Part shown: piece after piece, positions 41,524 to 50,438 of the stretch | Position numbering within the stretch: the stretch's first letter is position 1 | Layout of the letters: every line of letters begins with the position of its first letter | Origin: Candidatus Bathyarchaeum tardum | Lineage (GTDB): Archaea > Thermoproteota > Bathyarchaeia > Bathyarchaeales > Bathyarchaeaceae | Length of the DNA: 64,000 nt | Direction of reading: 5' to 3' | Assembly: GCA_029762755.1 (NCBI GenBank) | Contig: JARVGH010000004.1 | Location: 62,001 to 126,000, forward strand | Notes under the pieces: model-generated | Told to the model about the DNA's origin: nothing | The model's input: the letters and a program-made list of their open reading frames with translations, nothing else | Database searches by the model: none | Program-made: the position numbers and the translations under genes

Positions 41524-44094
41524 ATGGAAAAACTGAGAAAACCAAAATTAGCAACGATTTTGATGGCTTTTATACTATCACTATCTTTGCTAACAATTGC
41601 CCTATCTACTACTGTAGGGCAAGAACCTCTAAGATTTGAACCTGTTCCGTACATCAACGCAATGCCAAACCCAGTACAGGTTAACAACCCACTTCTGTTT
41701 CACGTAGGAAGCGTGTACCCAACACCAACCCAAATGGGTGGCTGGTCAGGATTAACCGTTGAAGTAACTGATCCTCAAGGAAACACCGAAACGCTCGGGC
41801 CAATCCAAACTGACACAACAGGGGGAACAGGTGTTCTTTACACCCCTACCAGGTTAGGAACGTATACTGCAAGAACCCATTTTCCTGAACAGGTCCTTAC
41901 AACCGCTTCGGGATACATTGGACCAGCTGGAACAATAATGATAGAATCTTACAGTGAAGAACTTGAATTTGTCGTTCAAGATGACCCAATAGCTTTCTAT
42001 CCTGGACATTCTCTTCCTAATGAATACTGGAGTCGTCCAATTGACCAACAAATCCGAGAATGGTATACCATTTCAGCAAACTGGCTCGGATATGTTCCCC
42101 CAACAAACCCTGATCCCCATTCAATAAATGCAAAATATAATGACTATGCACCAGAAAGTGCGCACATATTATGGACTAAACCGTTAACCATGGGCGGTCT
42201 GGCTGGAGGGACAAGCCTTTGGCAAGGCTTTGAACAAGGAGACGCCTACGAAGGAAAATTCGGAAGCGGAGGACTCTTTGGAGCTGCCGGACCAGTAATT
42301 ATTGGTGGCATTCTCTTTTACAACCAATTTGAAGGAATCGGCACAAACGCAGAACAATGGGTTAACGCCATTGATATGCACACCGGAGAAATGTTATGGA
42401 GCAAACCTTTGTTAACTCCAGCAGGATCAAACCTAAGGCTTGCTTTTGGTCAAACTTTCTACTGGGATTCATACAACTACCATGGGGTATTTGATTTCCT
42501 GTGGGCAACTGAAAGCCCTGGATTTGGTCAACCCCAAACATGGCACGCATTTGATCCTTTCACTGGACGATGGGTATACAGCATGGAAGGAATGCCAAGT
42601 GGAACCAAAATCTATGGACCAAAAGGTGAGATATTCCTTTATAATTTAAACAAAAATGCGGGTACGTTAACTCTATGGAACTCTAGCAGAGTAGTTTCCA
42701 GTCAAGGAAGCTGGAGACCCCAAGGCCAAACCTACGACGCAGAAGATACTGCAGCAGGAATCGAATGGACAATAACGATACCTGGATTAGCTGATCTTCC
42801 AGGAAATGCCTACAAGTACCGCCAAGAAGTAATCCTTGGAGCAGATTTCACGCGCGGAGGACCTGCACCTAACCCTGCACACATGTGGGCCATAAGTGTA
42901 GACATCCAAAATGGTGATGCAGAACTAATGTGGGATACAACTTGGTCAATACCTAATGGAGTTGCTCTAATCTCTGTTGAAGACGTGAACGTTGAAGAAG
43001 ATTTGTTCATCGTTTCAACCAAAGAAACTCGAACAACTTACGGATTCAGACTAAGTACGGGACAAGAAATTTGGGGACCAACTCCTTCACGACACTACAC
43101 CGACAATTGGGGACACTCATCAGGTAACAGCTGGGACATAATCACTGAGGGAAAAGTCATTGCTGGAAACTATGGTGGAACCGTATGGTGCTACAACGCT
43201 CAAACTGGTACTGTAGAATGGTCTTTTGATATTGCCGATCCTTACACAGAAGTTTTGCACAACAACCGTTGGAGATTCCGACCGGTATTTGTTGCTGGCG
43301 GAAAATTATACATAGAAAACACTGAGCACAACCCCCGAGACCCTCAACCCCGTGGCGCTCCTTTCATAAGTATTGACCTAGAAACGGGTGAACAAGTTTT
43401 CAGAGTGCCCATCCGTGGAAGTGAATGGGGATCTACTCCAATTATTGCTGACAGCATAATTGCAATGTATGACAATTACGACCAAAGAATTTACGCAATA
43501 GGCAAAGGTCCATCAGCAATGACCGTACGAGTATCTCCAGAAATAACAACCCAGGGCAGCAGTGTTATGGTTACAGGAACAGTTCTGGACGTTTCTCCAG
43601 GAACAGAAAGTGCAGCCGTCAAACTACGATTCCCAAATGGAGTACCTGCAATATCTGATCAAGACATGAGCGATTGGATGATGTATGTTTATGACCAATT
43701 TGCACCCCCAGCAGACGCAACTGGGGTTCCAGTAAAAATAGAAATCGTTGACCCTAATGGTCATTACGAATGGATTGGAACAGCAACAACTGATGTTTAC
43801 GGCAACTACGGTTATTCATTCAAGCCTCAAATTGAAGGCAAATACATGATCATAACCACTTTCGAAGGCTCCGCGTCATACTATGGCTCAACATCTACAA
43901 CATACTTCGCTGTAGACCAAGCACCTACACCTGCAATACCTATTGAACCGGAAGAACCTGAAACCCCAGAAGCACCTATTGAACCAACCCAACCAGAAGC
44001 ACCGTTGATCACAACTGAAATTACAATCGTCATCGCTGTTACCGTGGTCGCAGTAATTGGTGTAGCTGCATACTGGATGTTAAAACGCAAATAA
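41524..44094 (+). CDS. Large anchored surface protein with PQQ-like beta-propeller and Ig-like domain
   Basis: 856 residues from the ATG at 41524, chosen because AGGTGA lies eight bases before it and a signal peptide follows (about 8-32); the frame is open back to 41320. Order: an N-terminal Ig-like domain (about 40-150), PQQ-like repeats with the T-G-x-x-x-W signature (MHTGEMLWS, LSTGQEIWG, AQTGTVEWS, LETGEQVF), then an Ig-like domain (about 665-790). A Pro/Glu-rich linker and one membrane helix (about 830-850) end with KRK. An extracellular structural or carbohydrate-binding role is likely; quinone binding is not implied by this repeat type. Confidence 0.85.
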   Translation: MEKLRKPKLATILMAFILSLSLLTIALSTTVGQEPLRFEPVPYINAMPNPVQVNNPLLFHVGSVYPTPTQMGGWSGLTVEVTDPQGNTETLGPIQTDTTGGTGVLYTPTRLGTYTARTHFPEQVLTTASGYIGPAGTIMIESYSEELEFVVQDDPIAFYPGHSLPNEYWSRPIDQQIREWYTISANWLGYVPPTNPDPHSINAKYNDYAPESAHILWTKPLTMGGLAGGTSLWQGFEQGDAYEGKFGSGGLFGAAGPVIIGGILFYNQFEGIGTNAEQWVNAIDMHTGEMLWSKPLLTPAGSNLRLAFGQTFYWDSYNYHGVFDFLWATESPGFGQPQTWHAFDPFTGRWVYSMEGMPSGTKIYGPKGEIFLYNLNKNAGTLTLWNSSRVVSSQGSWRPQGQTYDAEDTAAGIEWTITIPGLADLPGNAYKYRQEVILGADFTRGGPAPNPAHMWAISVDIQNGDAELMWDTTWSIPNGVALISVEDVNVEEDLFIVSTKETRTTYGFRLSTGQEIWGPTPSRHYTDNWGHSSGNSWDIITEGKVIAGNYGGTVWCYNAQTGTVEWSFDIADPYTEVLHNNRWRFRPVFVAGGKLYIENTEHNPRDPQPRGAPFISIDLETGEQVFRVPIRGSEWGSTPIIADSIIAMYDNYDQRIYAIGKGPSAMTVRVSPEITTQGSSVMVTGTVLDVSPGTESAAVKLRFPNGVPAISDQDMSDWMMYVYDQFAPPADATGVPVKIEIVDPNGHYEWIGTATTDVYGNYGYSFKPQIEGKYMIITTFEGSASYYGSTSTTYFAVDQAPTPAIPIEPEEPETPEAPIEPTQPEAPLITTEITIVIAVTVVAVIGVAAYWMLKRK

Positions 44095-44143
44095 ACTAAA
44101 AATTCCTCATTTTCCTCTTTTTTTGGGAAAAATCGAAAGAAAT

Positions 44144-44260
44144 GGGGCTGAAAAGGATCAAGCACAAAAAATGAAAAACTAAACAAAGTGATAGTAGCAA
44201 AGTTTTTTCATTTTAACACCTTTGGATGGTGCAAGATCCTCAGCAAACCCATTTCTTTCA
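44144..44260 (+). repeat. Left copy of a 115-bp inverted repeat
   Basis: GGGCTGAAAAGG through ACTAAACAAAGTGATAGTAG and TTTGGATGGTGCAAGATCC to TTTC recurs inverted at 47105-47224 with only a few mismatches. It begins shortly after the stop of the propeller gene. The segment between the copies is about 2.8 kb. Confidence 0.85.
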
Positions 44261-44368
44261 CGATGTAAAAAATTTAAGCAAATGTTTACTAGTCATTTTT
44301 AGAAAATTAAAAACAAAAAATTGATTTTATTTAAAAGAAAATAGAAAATGAAAGTCAAGAAAAGTAAG

Positions 44369-44593
44369 CTAGTAGTATGGTAATTGTTCTGCGTCCCAAA
44401 ACATTATGATTTTGCTGTTTGTTTGGGTTGACATCATGTGTATTTCTGAACAGTTTTTACATTTCAGCATAACCAGTTCTGGAGTTACCCTGGTTACTTT
44501 GAAGGCATTCCCCTTGCAGACAAAACATTCAATGCTTTGTTGTTCAGCGGTGTTTGCCTTTGTTTCGGGCTTTAAATCACACATTGTTTCCAT
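44369..44593 (-). CDS. Small zinc-ribbon-like protein
   Basis: A 74-residue protein with CFVC and CKNC pairs about 23 residues apart (about 23-50), a classic two-knuckle zinc ribbon, and no other domain. The ATG at 44593 is supported by AGGAGAT eight bases upstream. A possible transcription or RNA-binding adaptor; no function assigned. It lies within the inverted-repeat-bounded segment. Confidence 0.68.
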   Translation of the reverse strand: METMCDLKPETKANTAEQQSIECFVCKGNAFKVTRVTPELVMLKCKNCSEIHMMSTQTNSKIIMFWDAEQLPYY

Positions 44594-44852
44594 TTTTTAT
44601 TATCTCCTATCCTTGTGCTTTAGTAGTGAATGAAATACCAAGGTTCAGAAAACTGTTTCCTGCAAATTTCACTGATTTTGGTTGGACGTTTTGGTTTTAC
44701 TATTTTTCTTTGCATCCATCAACACCCCACATTTATTCACTAATTAAAGTAAATATTAAATATTCATATATAAATATTGTGTTATACTGAACAAACATAT
44801 TTTAAAATCAATAAATGATGAATGGGTATACCCAAAACTAGCAACAAACCCC

Positions 44853-45560
44853 CTAAACCGACGGCTTTACCACAACCTTATTCCTAAGAAAAACCCTATT
44901 CCCAACAAACTCAGAAAAATATGCATAAGATTCAACCCCATTCTTTAGAGCCAATCTAAAAGCTTCTCCAAAATCAGGGTCTGTTTTATCATTTGGACCA
45001 AAAACATGTGCATTAACCCGTTGAATAACAAACAACACACAAGCCCGATAGCCTTCTTTTTTTGCTTCAATCAACTCTAACAAATGCCTTCTACCCCTAG
45101 TTGTTGGGGCATCAGGAAACAACGCCACCCCATCCTCCACCAAGGAGCATGACTTAATTTCCAACAAGCACTTTTCATCATCATTAGCCAAAAAGAAATC
45201 AAACCTAGAATGCCCATATGCCTGCTCTGGCTTAACAAAATTATACCTGCTAAACTCTTCAATAGCTTTGTTTTTCAATGCCTCAAAAACCAATTTATTG
45301 GGAACCATCGTATCTAAAGAAACAAGCTCCCCTTCATGCATGACACCAATCAAATCAAACTTGGTTTTTCTGTTCTTTTTTTCTGCATCTCTAACAAGCA
45401 CTTCAACCCCAGGAACCAAAAGTTCACGCATTCGCCCAGGGTTTGGCAAAAAACATGACTCAACTGTTCCATTTACTTCAACTTGAGCCAAAAAACGGTT
45501 CAGCCTCTCAACAAAATGACCTTTCAGAAGTTTCCCATCAATTTCAATAAAACTAACCAT
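44853..45560 (-). CDS. sfsA: SfsA family protein
   Basis: A 235-residue protein of family length. Hallmarks are CFLPNPGRMREL (about 36-47), RFDFFLANDDEKCLLEIKSC (nuclease-like D...ExK centre, within about 119-138), and LFPDAPTTRGRRHLLEL (about 147-163). SfsA was named from sugar fermentation in E. coli and binds DNA; the conserved centre resembles a restriction-type nuclease fold, though activity is not established. It lies between the two inverted repeats. Confidence 0.92.
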   Translation of the reverse strand: MVSFIEIDGKLLKGHFVERLNRFLAQVEVNGTVESCFLPNPGRMRELLVPGVEVLVRDAEKKNRKTKFDLIGVMHEGELVSLDTMVPNKLVFEALKNKAIEEFSRYNFVKPEQAYGHSRFDFFLANDDEKCLLEIKSCSLVEDGVALFPDAPTTRGRRHLLELIEAKKEGYRACVLFVIQRVNAHVFGPNDKTDPDFGEAFRLALKNGVESYAYFSEFVGNRVFLRNKVVVKPSV

Positions 45561-45910
45561 AATTAGTTCAATCTTTCGTTTTTGTGCTTACGGTTTTGTA
45601 GAATTTTTCGGATGATTTGATAAAATAATGAACCTTTTAATAAATTTGCTGTTAGATAACCATTTGACATAAATTATGGTTTCCACGAAAAACCCACAGT
45701 TAACAAAATGTTGAGCCTCCAATAAAATTTTAGGGATTAGTACGCAGTGTTGTGAATTCCTGTTGGGTTAGTTAAAAAAATCTTGAGTCAAATTTTTGGT
45801 TTAACCTGTAAAAACATAAAGTTAATTAAAAATTGGGCTGTTTGGCTTCCATGAAATCAATAATAATTCAAAGCAAGAATAAAATTTTGAATGTGATTAG
45901 TTGAAGCGCC
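45561..45910. other. 350-bp non-coding interval
   Basis: Divergent gap between sfsA and the acetyltransferase-like gene. A/T-rich, no gene-like frame and no clear hairpin. It should hold promoters for both directions. Confidence 0.45.
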
Positions 45911-47026
45911 TTGATAACAAAATATGAGTTAAAAAATGGCAAAAAATTCATAATTAATGTAAAAATAATTACTAACTTGCAAGATGTGATTGATAAAGAA
46001 ACTGTTTGGAATAGTTTCGTATCGCGTACAGAAAATCCACTGTTGTACAGTAAAATACTTGTTAGTTTCATGCAATACTGTGAACAAAATGGTTGGACTC
46101 CTTTGATTTTCACTTTTTGGTGCAATAACCAACTTATTGGAATTGCACCTTTAAAGATGAAAAGAAGTTTTTATTCAAACCAAATTTCTAGTCTCAGAGA
46201 GGATCTATATTCTGACTTTGTTTTTTTAAAAAAATATCGCAAGCAATGTATGGCTCTATTAGTAGATGCAATATTTACCCAATTGAGATGTAGGTTTGCA
46301 TCTGTTACTTTTGATTCCCGTTCTCCCAATTTGAAACGATTTGAAGAGGAATGTTTAAAAAAGAAACTAAAAATCAACAAAAAACAAGATCTAGGTCGAG
46401 CTGTAATTCCGTTGGAGGGGAGTTATAATCTTTTTTATTCTTCATTAAAAAATGAAGTACGAAAAGAATTTCAAAGAAATAAGAGGCGTCTTGATGATTT
46501 TGGTTCTTGGAAAATTGTTTGTGTTCCAATTAATGCTGAATCTATTAAAACTGTTTTTAAAATTGAACAAAAAAGTTGGAAGGAAACTTGGAGAGAGAAA
46601 AACGACATAAAAGAAGACTTTATGCTTAGAATATTTTTAGAGTCTTCTCAAAGTTTTGAAGGAACCAACACTCCTTATGCATCAGAAGTTTGGTTTTTAG
46701 AGGTTAACGGAAAAGCGATAGCTTATCAAATTGTTTTTCTTCATAATGACGTATCGATTTTTCTGAAAACTTCCTTTAATTGGCTTTTTCGAAAATTTGG
46801 TGCAGGTAAATTTTTGATGAATTCTGTAATTCGTGAAACTTACAAAAATAAATCTGTTAAAAAGATAGATTTCATCACAAATCTTCCACTCGTTCAAACT
46901 TGGAACGCTAAATGTGAACCCAGAACACGTGTTATTGTGGATGTAAACCCATTTTTATCCCGAATATTCCATATCATAACTAGCAATCGAACATTTCGAA
47001 AAATTGGATTCAAACTAAAATTTTAA
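45911..47026 (+). CDS. GNAT/FemAB-like acyltransferase (CelD/BcsL type)
   Basis: A 371-residue protein with the double-GNAT layout of the CelD/BcsL group. The first half has FTFWCNNQLIGIAPLKMKR (about 76-94). The second half has LKNEVRKEFQRNKRRL (about 184-199), then VWFLEVNGKAIAYQIVF and the late FGAGKFLMNSVIRE. Such enzymes transfer an acyl or aminoacyl group during surface polysaccharide or lipid modification; the substrate is unknown. It is unusually rich in Lys/Phe/Asn and A+T compared with its neighbours and lies inside the inverted-repeat segment, so acquisition by transfer is possible. The start is TTG at 45911. Confidence 0.75.
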   Translation: MITKYELKNGKKFIINVKIITNLQDVIDKETVWNSFVSRTENPLLYSKILVSFMQYCEQNGWTPLIFTFWCNNQLIGIAPLKMKRSFYSNQISSLREDLYSDFVFLKKYRKQCMALLVDAIFTQLRCRFASVTFDSRSPNLKRFEEECLKKKLKINKKQDLGRAVIPLEGSYNLFYSSLKNEVRKEFQRNKRRLDDFGSWKIVCVPINAESIKTVFKIEQKSWKETWREKNDIKEDFMLRIFLESSQSFEGTNTPYASEVWFLEVNGKAIAYQIVFLHNDVSIFLKTSFNWLFRKFGAGKFLMNSVIRETYKNKSVKKIDFITNLPLVQTWNAKCEPRTRVIVDVNPFLSRIFHIITSNRTFRKIGFKLKF

Positions 47027-47440
47027 TTAAATAATATTTGTTTCAATGGTTAATCAACTGTTTTTTGGTCGTCTTTGGATACTCCTAAACTTTGTTTTCA
47101 TTCTGAAAAGAAACAGGGTTAGCTGAGGATCTTGCACCATCCAAAGCTGTTAAAATGAAAAAACTTTGCTACTATCACTTTGTTTAGTTTTTCATTTTTT
47201 GTGCTTGAGCCTTTTCAGCCCTTGATTTTTTTTAAATACTACAGCAAAAAAAGAAGGGGAGAAAATTTTGGTTATTTTCATTTTTTCACGTTCATAAAAG
47301 ACATCTATCAAATTAAAATGTATATAATATTTACCTTTAACAATAAAAAAATAAAAATATTAAACCATAAAAGCTAAATATGGTTTATTATATTTTGAAT
47401 TTATTATATTCAGCTGATGACACTTGAACATTAAAAAATA
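47027..47440. other. 410-bp interval holding the right inverted repeat
   Basis: Contains the right repeat copy (47105-47224), then a very A/T-rich stretch up to the first Lrp gene that should include its promoter (ttatattttgaatttattatatt at about 47388-47411). No gene. Confidence 0.5.
47105..47224 (-). repeat. Right copy of the 115-bp inverted repeat
   Basis: The reverse complement matches 44144-44260: GGGCTGAAAAGGCTCAAGC, ACTAAACAAAGTGATAGTAG, TTTGGATGGTGCAAGATCC. A few substitutions only. No transposase or target duplication was seen beside either copy. Confidence 0.85.
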
Positions 47441-47902
47441 TTGGACGTGCAGGATTTGTTAGATGATATAGATAAAATAATGCTGAAAAAGTTGCTTGTT
47501 GATGTTCGAACTAGTTTTTCGGATATTGCTAAAGAACTGGATGTTTCAGTTGTCGCCGTGGTGAAGCGGTTCAATAAATTAAAGAAAATGGGCGTTATTG
47601 CAGGGACAACTCTTGTTCTTGATTTGTCAGAAAATGAAAAAATGTTTGCGCTTGCAATAACAATTGACTTGATCAATCAATCTTACGAAAAAGAGGTGAC
47701 AGAAAAAATCAAAAAAATAAAAACCATCATGGAATGCATTCCAGTAATTGGAAATTACGACATTTTCGCTGTAGCTTACACCCGTAATATTGATGAAATC
47801 AAAGGAATTCAAGACCGAATAAAAAAAATTCCTGGGGTAGAAAAAATCAAAATTTCAACGAATCTTGATAAGAATTTTTTGTTTGTTGAAAACATTATTT
47901 AA
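47441..47902 (+). CDS. Lrp/AsnC-family transcription regulator
   Basis: A 153-residue protein. N-terminal winged-helix part (about 7-60): DDIDKIMLKKLLVDVRTSFSD and IAKELDVSVVAVVKRFNKLK. C-terminal RAM ligand-binding domain (about 68-150) with VIGNYDIFAVAYTRNIDEIK. The start is TTG at 47441. It is the first of two tandem Lrp genes separated by 15 bp or less. Likely amino-acid-responsive; the ligand is unknown. Confidence 0.9.
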   Translation: MDVQDLLDDIDKIMLKKLLVDVRTSFSDIAKELDVSVVAVVKRFNKLKKMGVIAGTTLVLDLSENEKMFALAITIDLINQSYEKEVTEKIKKIKTIMECIPVIGNYDIFAVAYTRNIDEIKGIQDRIKKIPGVEKIKISTNLDKNFLFVENII

Positions 47903-47917
47903 GCAATGGTGATAATC

Positions 47918-48367
47918 ATGGATCAAATTGATGTTTTAATTTTGTCTGAATTGTCAAAGGATGCTCGGCAACCCTTCAGTAAAATTGCAAAGAAAATAGG
48001 TGTGGCTACTCAAACTGTAATTAGACGATATCATTCGATGAAGAAAAAGCAGATAATCTACGCTTCAATTCGGGTTGATACGAAAAAACTCGGGTACGTG
48101 GGAGTTGCGTATTTGTTCATAAAAACTTCTTCGGGAACAAGAGTTTCTGAAACTGTTAACCTGCTAAGACAAACTCGGGGGGTTTACCTGGTTTCGAGTT
48201 CGTTAGGTGATTTTGAAGCTTACGCCGAGTTAATGTTCGAAAATTTTAACGACCTTTCTGAAAAAATCACTGCAATTAAAAAATATCCTAGCATTCAAAA
48301 AATTTCTTTTGCCCTTTCCAATAATGAACACTCTTTGCTTCCACCAAAATTTGACCTGTTTACCTAG
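47918..48367 (+). CDS. Lrp/AsnC-family transcription regulator, tandem copy
   Basis: 149 residues from the ATG at 47918 (MDQIDVLIL; an ATG at 47906 is also in frame). HTH part DARQPFSKIAKKIGVATQTVIRRYHSMK (within about 15-42) and RAM part with VSSSLGDFEAYAELMFEN. It is only distantly similar to the gene before it, so not a recent duplicate. The two could form hetero-oligomers, as seen for some archaeal Lrp proteins (inference). Confidence 0.9.
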   Translation: MDQIDVLILSELSKDARQPFSKIAKKIGVATQTVIRRYHSMKKKQIIYASIRVDTKKLGYVGVAYLFIKTSSGTRVSETVNLLRQTRGVYLVSSSLGDFEAYAELMFENFNDLSEKITAIKKYPSIQKISFALSNNEHSLLPPKFDLFT

Positions 48368-48463
48368 AGACTACCGCTTTCAGTGAATCATATGCTTAGT
48401 ATCTAACTAATAATCATCAATCACCTTTTGGAAACTTTGCCAGAAAATCCACATATTCCGAAT

Positions 48464-49030
48464 TTAGCTTTTTCGGGGTGCTCCACATATTGGGCATGCA
48501 CTAGAGGTTACTGGTATTAATGCTCGGCAGTATTCACATGGCACCATTTCTATTTCTTCCTTATTTGCTGTGCCTGAAGGTCGGAATATTTGTAGCTTAG
48601 TTGTTTCACTTACTGCGTCAGGACGACCGTTTACTGCTACTACGCCTTTTATTAACCATGAAACGTTCCTGTCGATTCCATCGAATGTTTCACGTCCGCT
48701 TGTAGAGATGTGAACCTTGATTTCAAACTTCTTTTTGAATCCCGGAACAATGTGTATTGAACCGTTAGCTTTCAGGTCTTCACAAACTAAAGTTGCTGAA
48801 TCCCAATACACATGTCGTACGTTACGCCTTAGTCTTTCATTGTATAACCATCGTTCTCGTCGAACTTTTTCGATACATCGGAGCTCTGCCCGTATTTCGG
48901 TTGCATCAAATTCTTCTTTTGACGATACTGTGATAGTTGCAACTGTTTTTGAGCCCAAAGGCATTGAAGTTTTTTTAAGCTCAAGTTTGACTTCAGTTTT
49001 TGGTTTTTTGAACATTTTAAAGAAGCCCAA
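48464..49030 (-). CDS. Arrestin/Spo0M-like protein with C-terminal zinc ribbon
   Basis: Up to 188 residues (TTG at 49030; an in-frame ATG at 49015 gives 183). The body is an arrestin-like beta-sandwich of the Spo0M type: VKLELKKTSMPLGSKTVATI, ATEIRAELRCIEK, and FEIKVHISTSGRETFDGIDR then VSWLIKGVVAVNGR. A C-terminal ribbon CEYC...CPICG follows (about 167-182). The role is unknown; arrestin-fold proteins are usually adaptors. It is encoded just downstream of the SPFH protein on the same strand, 110 bp apart, which may indicate joint membrane function. Confidence 0.75.
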   Translation of the reverse strand: MGFFKMFKKPKTEVKLELKKTSMPLGSKTVATITVSSKEEFDATEIRAELRCIEKVRRERWLYNERLRRNVRHVYWDSATLVCEDLKANGSIHIVPGFKKKFEIKVHISTSGRETFDGIDRNVSWLIKGVVAVNGRPDAVSETTKLQIFRPSGTANKEEIEMVPCEYCRALIPVTSSACPICGAPRKS

Positions 49031-49140
49031 ATGTGCCTATCTCCGATTTGAGGTTGTCTTGAAAACTAAGATGTTACTTCATAATTTATGTTTGTTCCTC
49101 AAAACAAACAAAGAAAAAAAGAAAAAAGGGAAAGCTATTG

Positions 49141-50100
49141 CTAATCTCTCGTGTTTGTGGAAGGAAGCAGTATTGGTGTTCCATCAGGTGCCATTATCAG
49201 CATGTCAATGTCTGGAGCGATTTGTTGAAGTGTCTGCACAGTAAGATAAAGTTCTGCAAGTCGGGTGCTATTGTTTGGATCTGCTCCTGCAGCTTCAAGA
49301 ACAAGTTGTATAGCTTCTTTTGTCGCATTTGCTTCAATAACTGTTGCGTTTGCGTTTGCAGCGGCTTCAATTGTTATTTTTTCTGCAGTTGCTGTAGCTT
49401 CAATAACTACTATTTGGCGTTCAAAGTCTGCTTGAATCTTTTGTTGTTCTGCGACCAGTTTTGCTTCAATTGCCGTCGTATAAGTGGCGGGGTATCCTAT
49501 GTTTCTGAGTTCAAATTCGAAGTCTGTTATTGCTCCAGCAAGAGGTGCAGATGAACTAATTTTGTTCCATATTGCATCTCGAATTGTTTGTGCTACGTAG
49601 TCCCTTTGTTCGATTGTTTGAATTGTGTTGAAATCTTTTGTAACGATTCGGACTTGTTCTCGCGCAATGGAAGATATTATATCTTCTTTCCAGTTCTTTT
49701 GAGGCAGATTCTCATACAATTGTTTAATTTTCGAGGGGTCAAGTCTCCAACGAATCGTTATGTCAATTTCCATTTCCAGCTGGTCTCTAGAAAAACTTTT
49801 TACAGTTGGAAAATCTGCGGTGCGGTCGTATCCGTCACCCCACATTCCCAGAGTGTCCACAGCAACCGTTATTTCTACTGCATCAACCCATGGAGCTTTG
49901 GTCGCCCATGCAGGACCCATAATTGGGTCGCTAATTTGTCCACTTAAGGGGTCAACCATTACGACTGCACTGCCTACAGGCACGTTAACCCACATAGTCA
50001 ATACAAAGACAGATACGAAAACGACTGCAGCTACAATAACTGCGACTAAAGCAATTACAACTTTAGGATTTGGATTATATCGTGGTGCTTCATATACCAT
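49141..50100 (-). CDS. SPFH/prohibitin-family membrane protein
   Basis: A 319-residue protein. One N-terminal membrane helix (about 14-36), then the SPFH/band 7 domain (about 40-205) with VPVGSAVVMVDPLSGQI and LEMEIDITIRWRLDPSK. An Ala/Glu-rich coiled segment follows (about 215-265; IEATATAEKITIEAAANANA). SPFH proteins form large rings or microdomains that control membrane proteases and organisation. AGGTGA precedes the ATG. The window also encodes two HtpX proteins and a rhomboid that could be clients (inference). Confidence 0.9.
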   Translation of the reverse strand: MVYEAPRYNPNPKVVIALVAVIVAAVVFVSVFVLTMWVNVPVGSAVVMVDPLSGQISDPIMGPAWATKAPWVDAVEITVAVDTLGMWGDGYDRTADFPTVKSFSRDQLEMEIDITIRWRLDPSKIKQLYENLPQKNWKEDIISSIAREQVRIVTKDFNTIQTIEQRDYVAQTIRDAIWNKISSSAPLAGAITDFEFELRNIGYPATYTTAIEAKLVAEQQKIQADFERQIVVIEATATAEKITIEAAANANATVIEANATKEAIQLVLEAAGADPNNSTRLAELYLTVQTLQQIAPDIDMLIMAPDGTPILLPSTNTRD

Positions 50101-50438
50101 ATTCAGTTTTCACCTCAAGTATACATTAATAATTAAATAAAAAAACGTGTTGCTTTTTCTGTTTCACGGAGTTGAATTGTAATCCGTATCCTGCCGTTTA
50201 TAACTCATGTAGATTTAATTTATTGAATCAAATCTATTTATTTCATTAAGATGGATATATAACATCTATTGAAACTATTGAATACTGTTAATTGCAATAA
50301 ATCTAAAACCCCATAATAGCAGTTAAAGCGAATGGCGATTAAATTGAGAGAACTAAGAATTCCAAAAATGTGATTTGTGAACGATTAAATGCATTTAGAA
50401 TTACTTTTAAATTAAATCTAACCGTAATACGTTAAAGA
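50101..50438. other. 338-bp divergent intergenic region
   Basis: A/T-rich, between the SPFH gene (leftward; tcacct at 50110-50115 is its ribosome site) and the MTA phosphorylase gene. TATA-like ataatta runs near 50128-50140 and ttaaattaaat near 50404-50416 could serve the two genes. No hidden frame seen. Confidence 0.45.

Noticed and set aside
43881-44186. Minus-strand frame similar to a plus-strand frame at 47180
   Set aside because: The similarity arises only because both lie in copies of the inverted repeat; it overlaps the end of the propeller gene and is not coding-like.
44144-47224. Inverted repeats as ends of an insertion sequence
   Set aside because: No transposase between or beside them and no target duplication visible; treated as an unexplained inverted repeat.
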